The notes under the pieces: generated by a model
Database searches by the model: none
The model's input: the letters and a program-made list of their open reading frames with translations, nothing else
Told to the model about the DNA's origin: nothing
NCBI GenBank assembly: GCA_041396125.1
Contig: JAWKZG010000004.1
Location: forward strand, 62,001 to 126,000
Direction: 5' to 3'
DNA: 64,000 bases
Origin: JAWKZG01 sp041396125
GTDB taxonomy: Bacteria; Pseudomonadota; Gammaproteobacteria; Competibacterales; Competibacteraceae
In this document: piece by piece, positions 63,935 through 64,000 of the stretch
Numbering within the stretch: position 1 is the stretch's first letter
Layout: each line of letters opens with the position of its first letter
Position numbers and translations under genes: made by a program

Positions 63935-64000
63935 ATGGTCACAATAAACCGCAGAACCTTCATGACATTACTGGGTGCGGGCGGCGCCAGCGCCCTGCTC
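63935..64000 (+). CDS. Start of a Tat-exported protein, probably the flavoprotein subunit of sulfide dehydrogenase
   Basis: Only 22 codons are inside the window. They encode MVTINRRTFMTLLGAGGASA and two more Leu, a twin-arginine signal (NRRTFM). GGAG precedes the ATG. After a small cytochrome c, the usual partner with a Tat signal is FccB/SoxF; the call depends on that context. Confidence 0.5.
   Translation, partial: MVTINRRTFMTLLGAGGASALL

Overview
The window reads as a chromosomal segment of a free-living, probably aquatic gammaproteobacterium. The evidence is a canonical Fur, a ubiquinone-type FAD hydroxylase, SbcCD, a complete Gram-negative heme uptake locus, a proteobacterial type VI secretion system (T6SS) and the start of a flavocytochrome c sulfide dehydrogenase-like pair. 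Spacing is tight and most starts have Shine-Dalgarno sequences. I see no tRNA, rRNA, CRISPR array, transposase or prophage.

Layout. 1-6.7 kb: iron/heme block: partial leftward gene, Fur box, peroxiredoxin remnant, frameshifted TonB-dependent heme receptor, small monooxygenase-fold protein, hmuTUV and fur. 6.7-11.3 kb: DUF2325 coiled-coil protein and an unknown gene on the minus strand, then a perfect Fur palindrome and a rightward 6-hydroxynicotinate reductase-like/UPF0280 pair. 11.3-17.5 kb: sbcDC and a ubiquinone-type hydroxylase, minus strand. 17.7-39.6 kb: T6SS in two divergent operons: leftward tagH-tssK-tssL-tssM-tagF-pppA and rightward tssA-tssB-tssC-hcp-tagJ-tssE-tssF-tssG-clpV, with a sigma-54 type promoter before hcp. 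39.8-42.9 kb: an AT-rich cassette that I interpret as two T6SS effector-immunity pairs: a peptidoglycan-binding/M15-like protein with an exported partner, and a LysM-like/DUF3289 protein with a lipoprotein partner. 43-46 kb: TPR lipoprotein, frameshifted 2-hydroxyacid dehydrogenase, amidase. 46.1-53.8 kb: AraC regulator divergent from a sorbitol/mannitol operon (smoEFGK, smoS, mtlK). 54-60.7 kb: delta-class carbonic anhydrase, GNAT, MATE exporter, stand-alone asparagine-synthase-like PP-loop protein, racemase-superfamily protein lacking both usual cysteines, secreted EF-hand protein, peroxiredoxin. 60.7-64 kb: a heavily broken siroheme synthase gene, a second hydroxyacid dehydrogenase, a cytochrome c and the start of a Tat-exported partner.

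Best candidates for new biology are the two effector-immunity pairs (39864-42893), linked to the secretion apparatus by sigma-54-like promoters before both hcp and the first effector. Other points of interest are the Fur-box-controlled 6-hydroxynicotinate reductase/UPF0280 pair, the PP-loop/MATE/racemase-fold neighbourhood, and recurrent 11-16 bp tandem duplications in spacers.

Caution: hmuR, clpV, one hydroxyacid dehydrogenase and especially cysG carry frame shifts. Most of those I could resolve outside cysG are one-base losses in short homopolymers, so sequencing or assembly error must be excluded before calling these genes dead.
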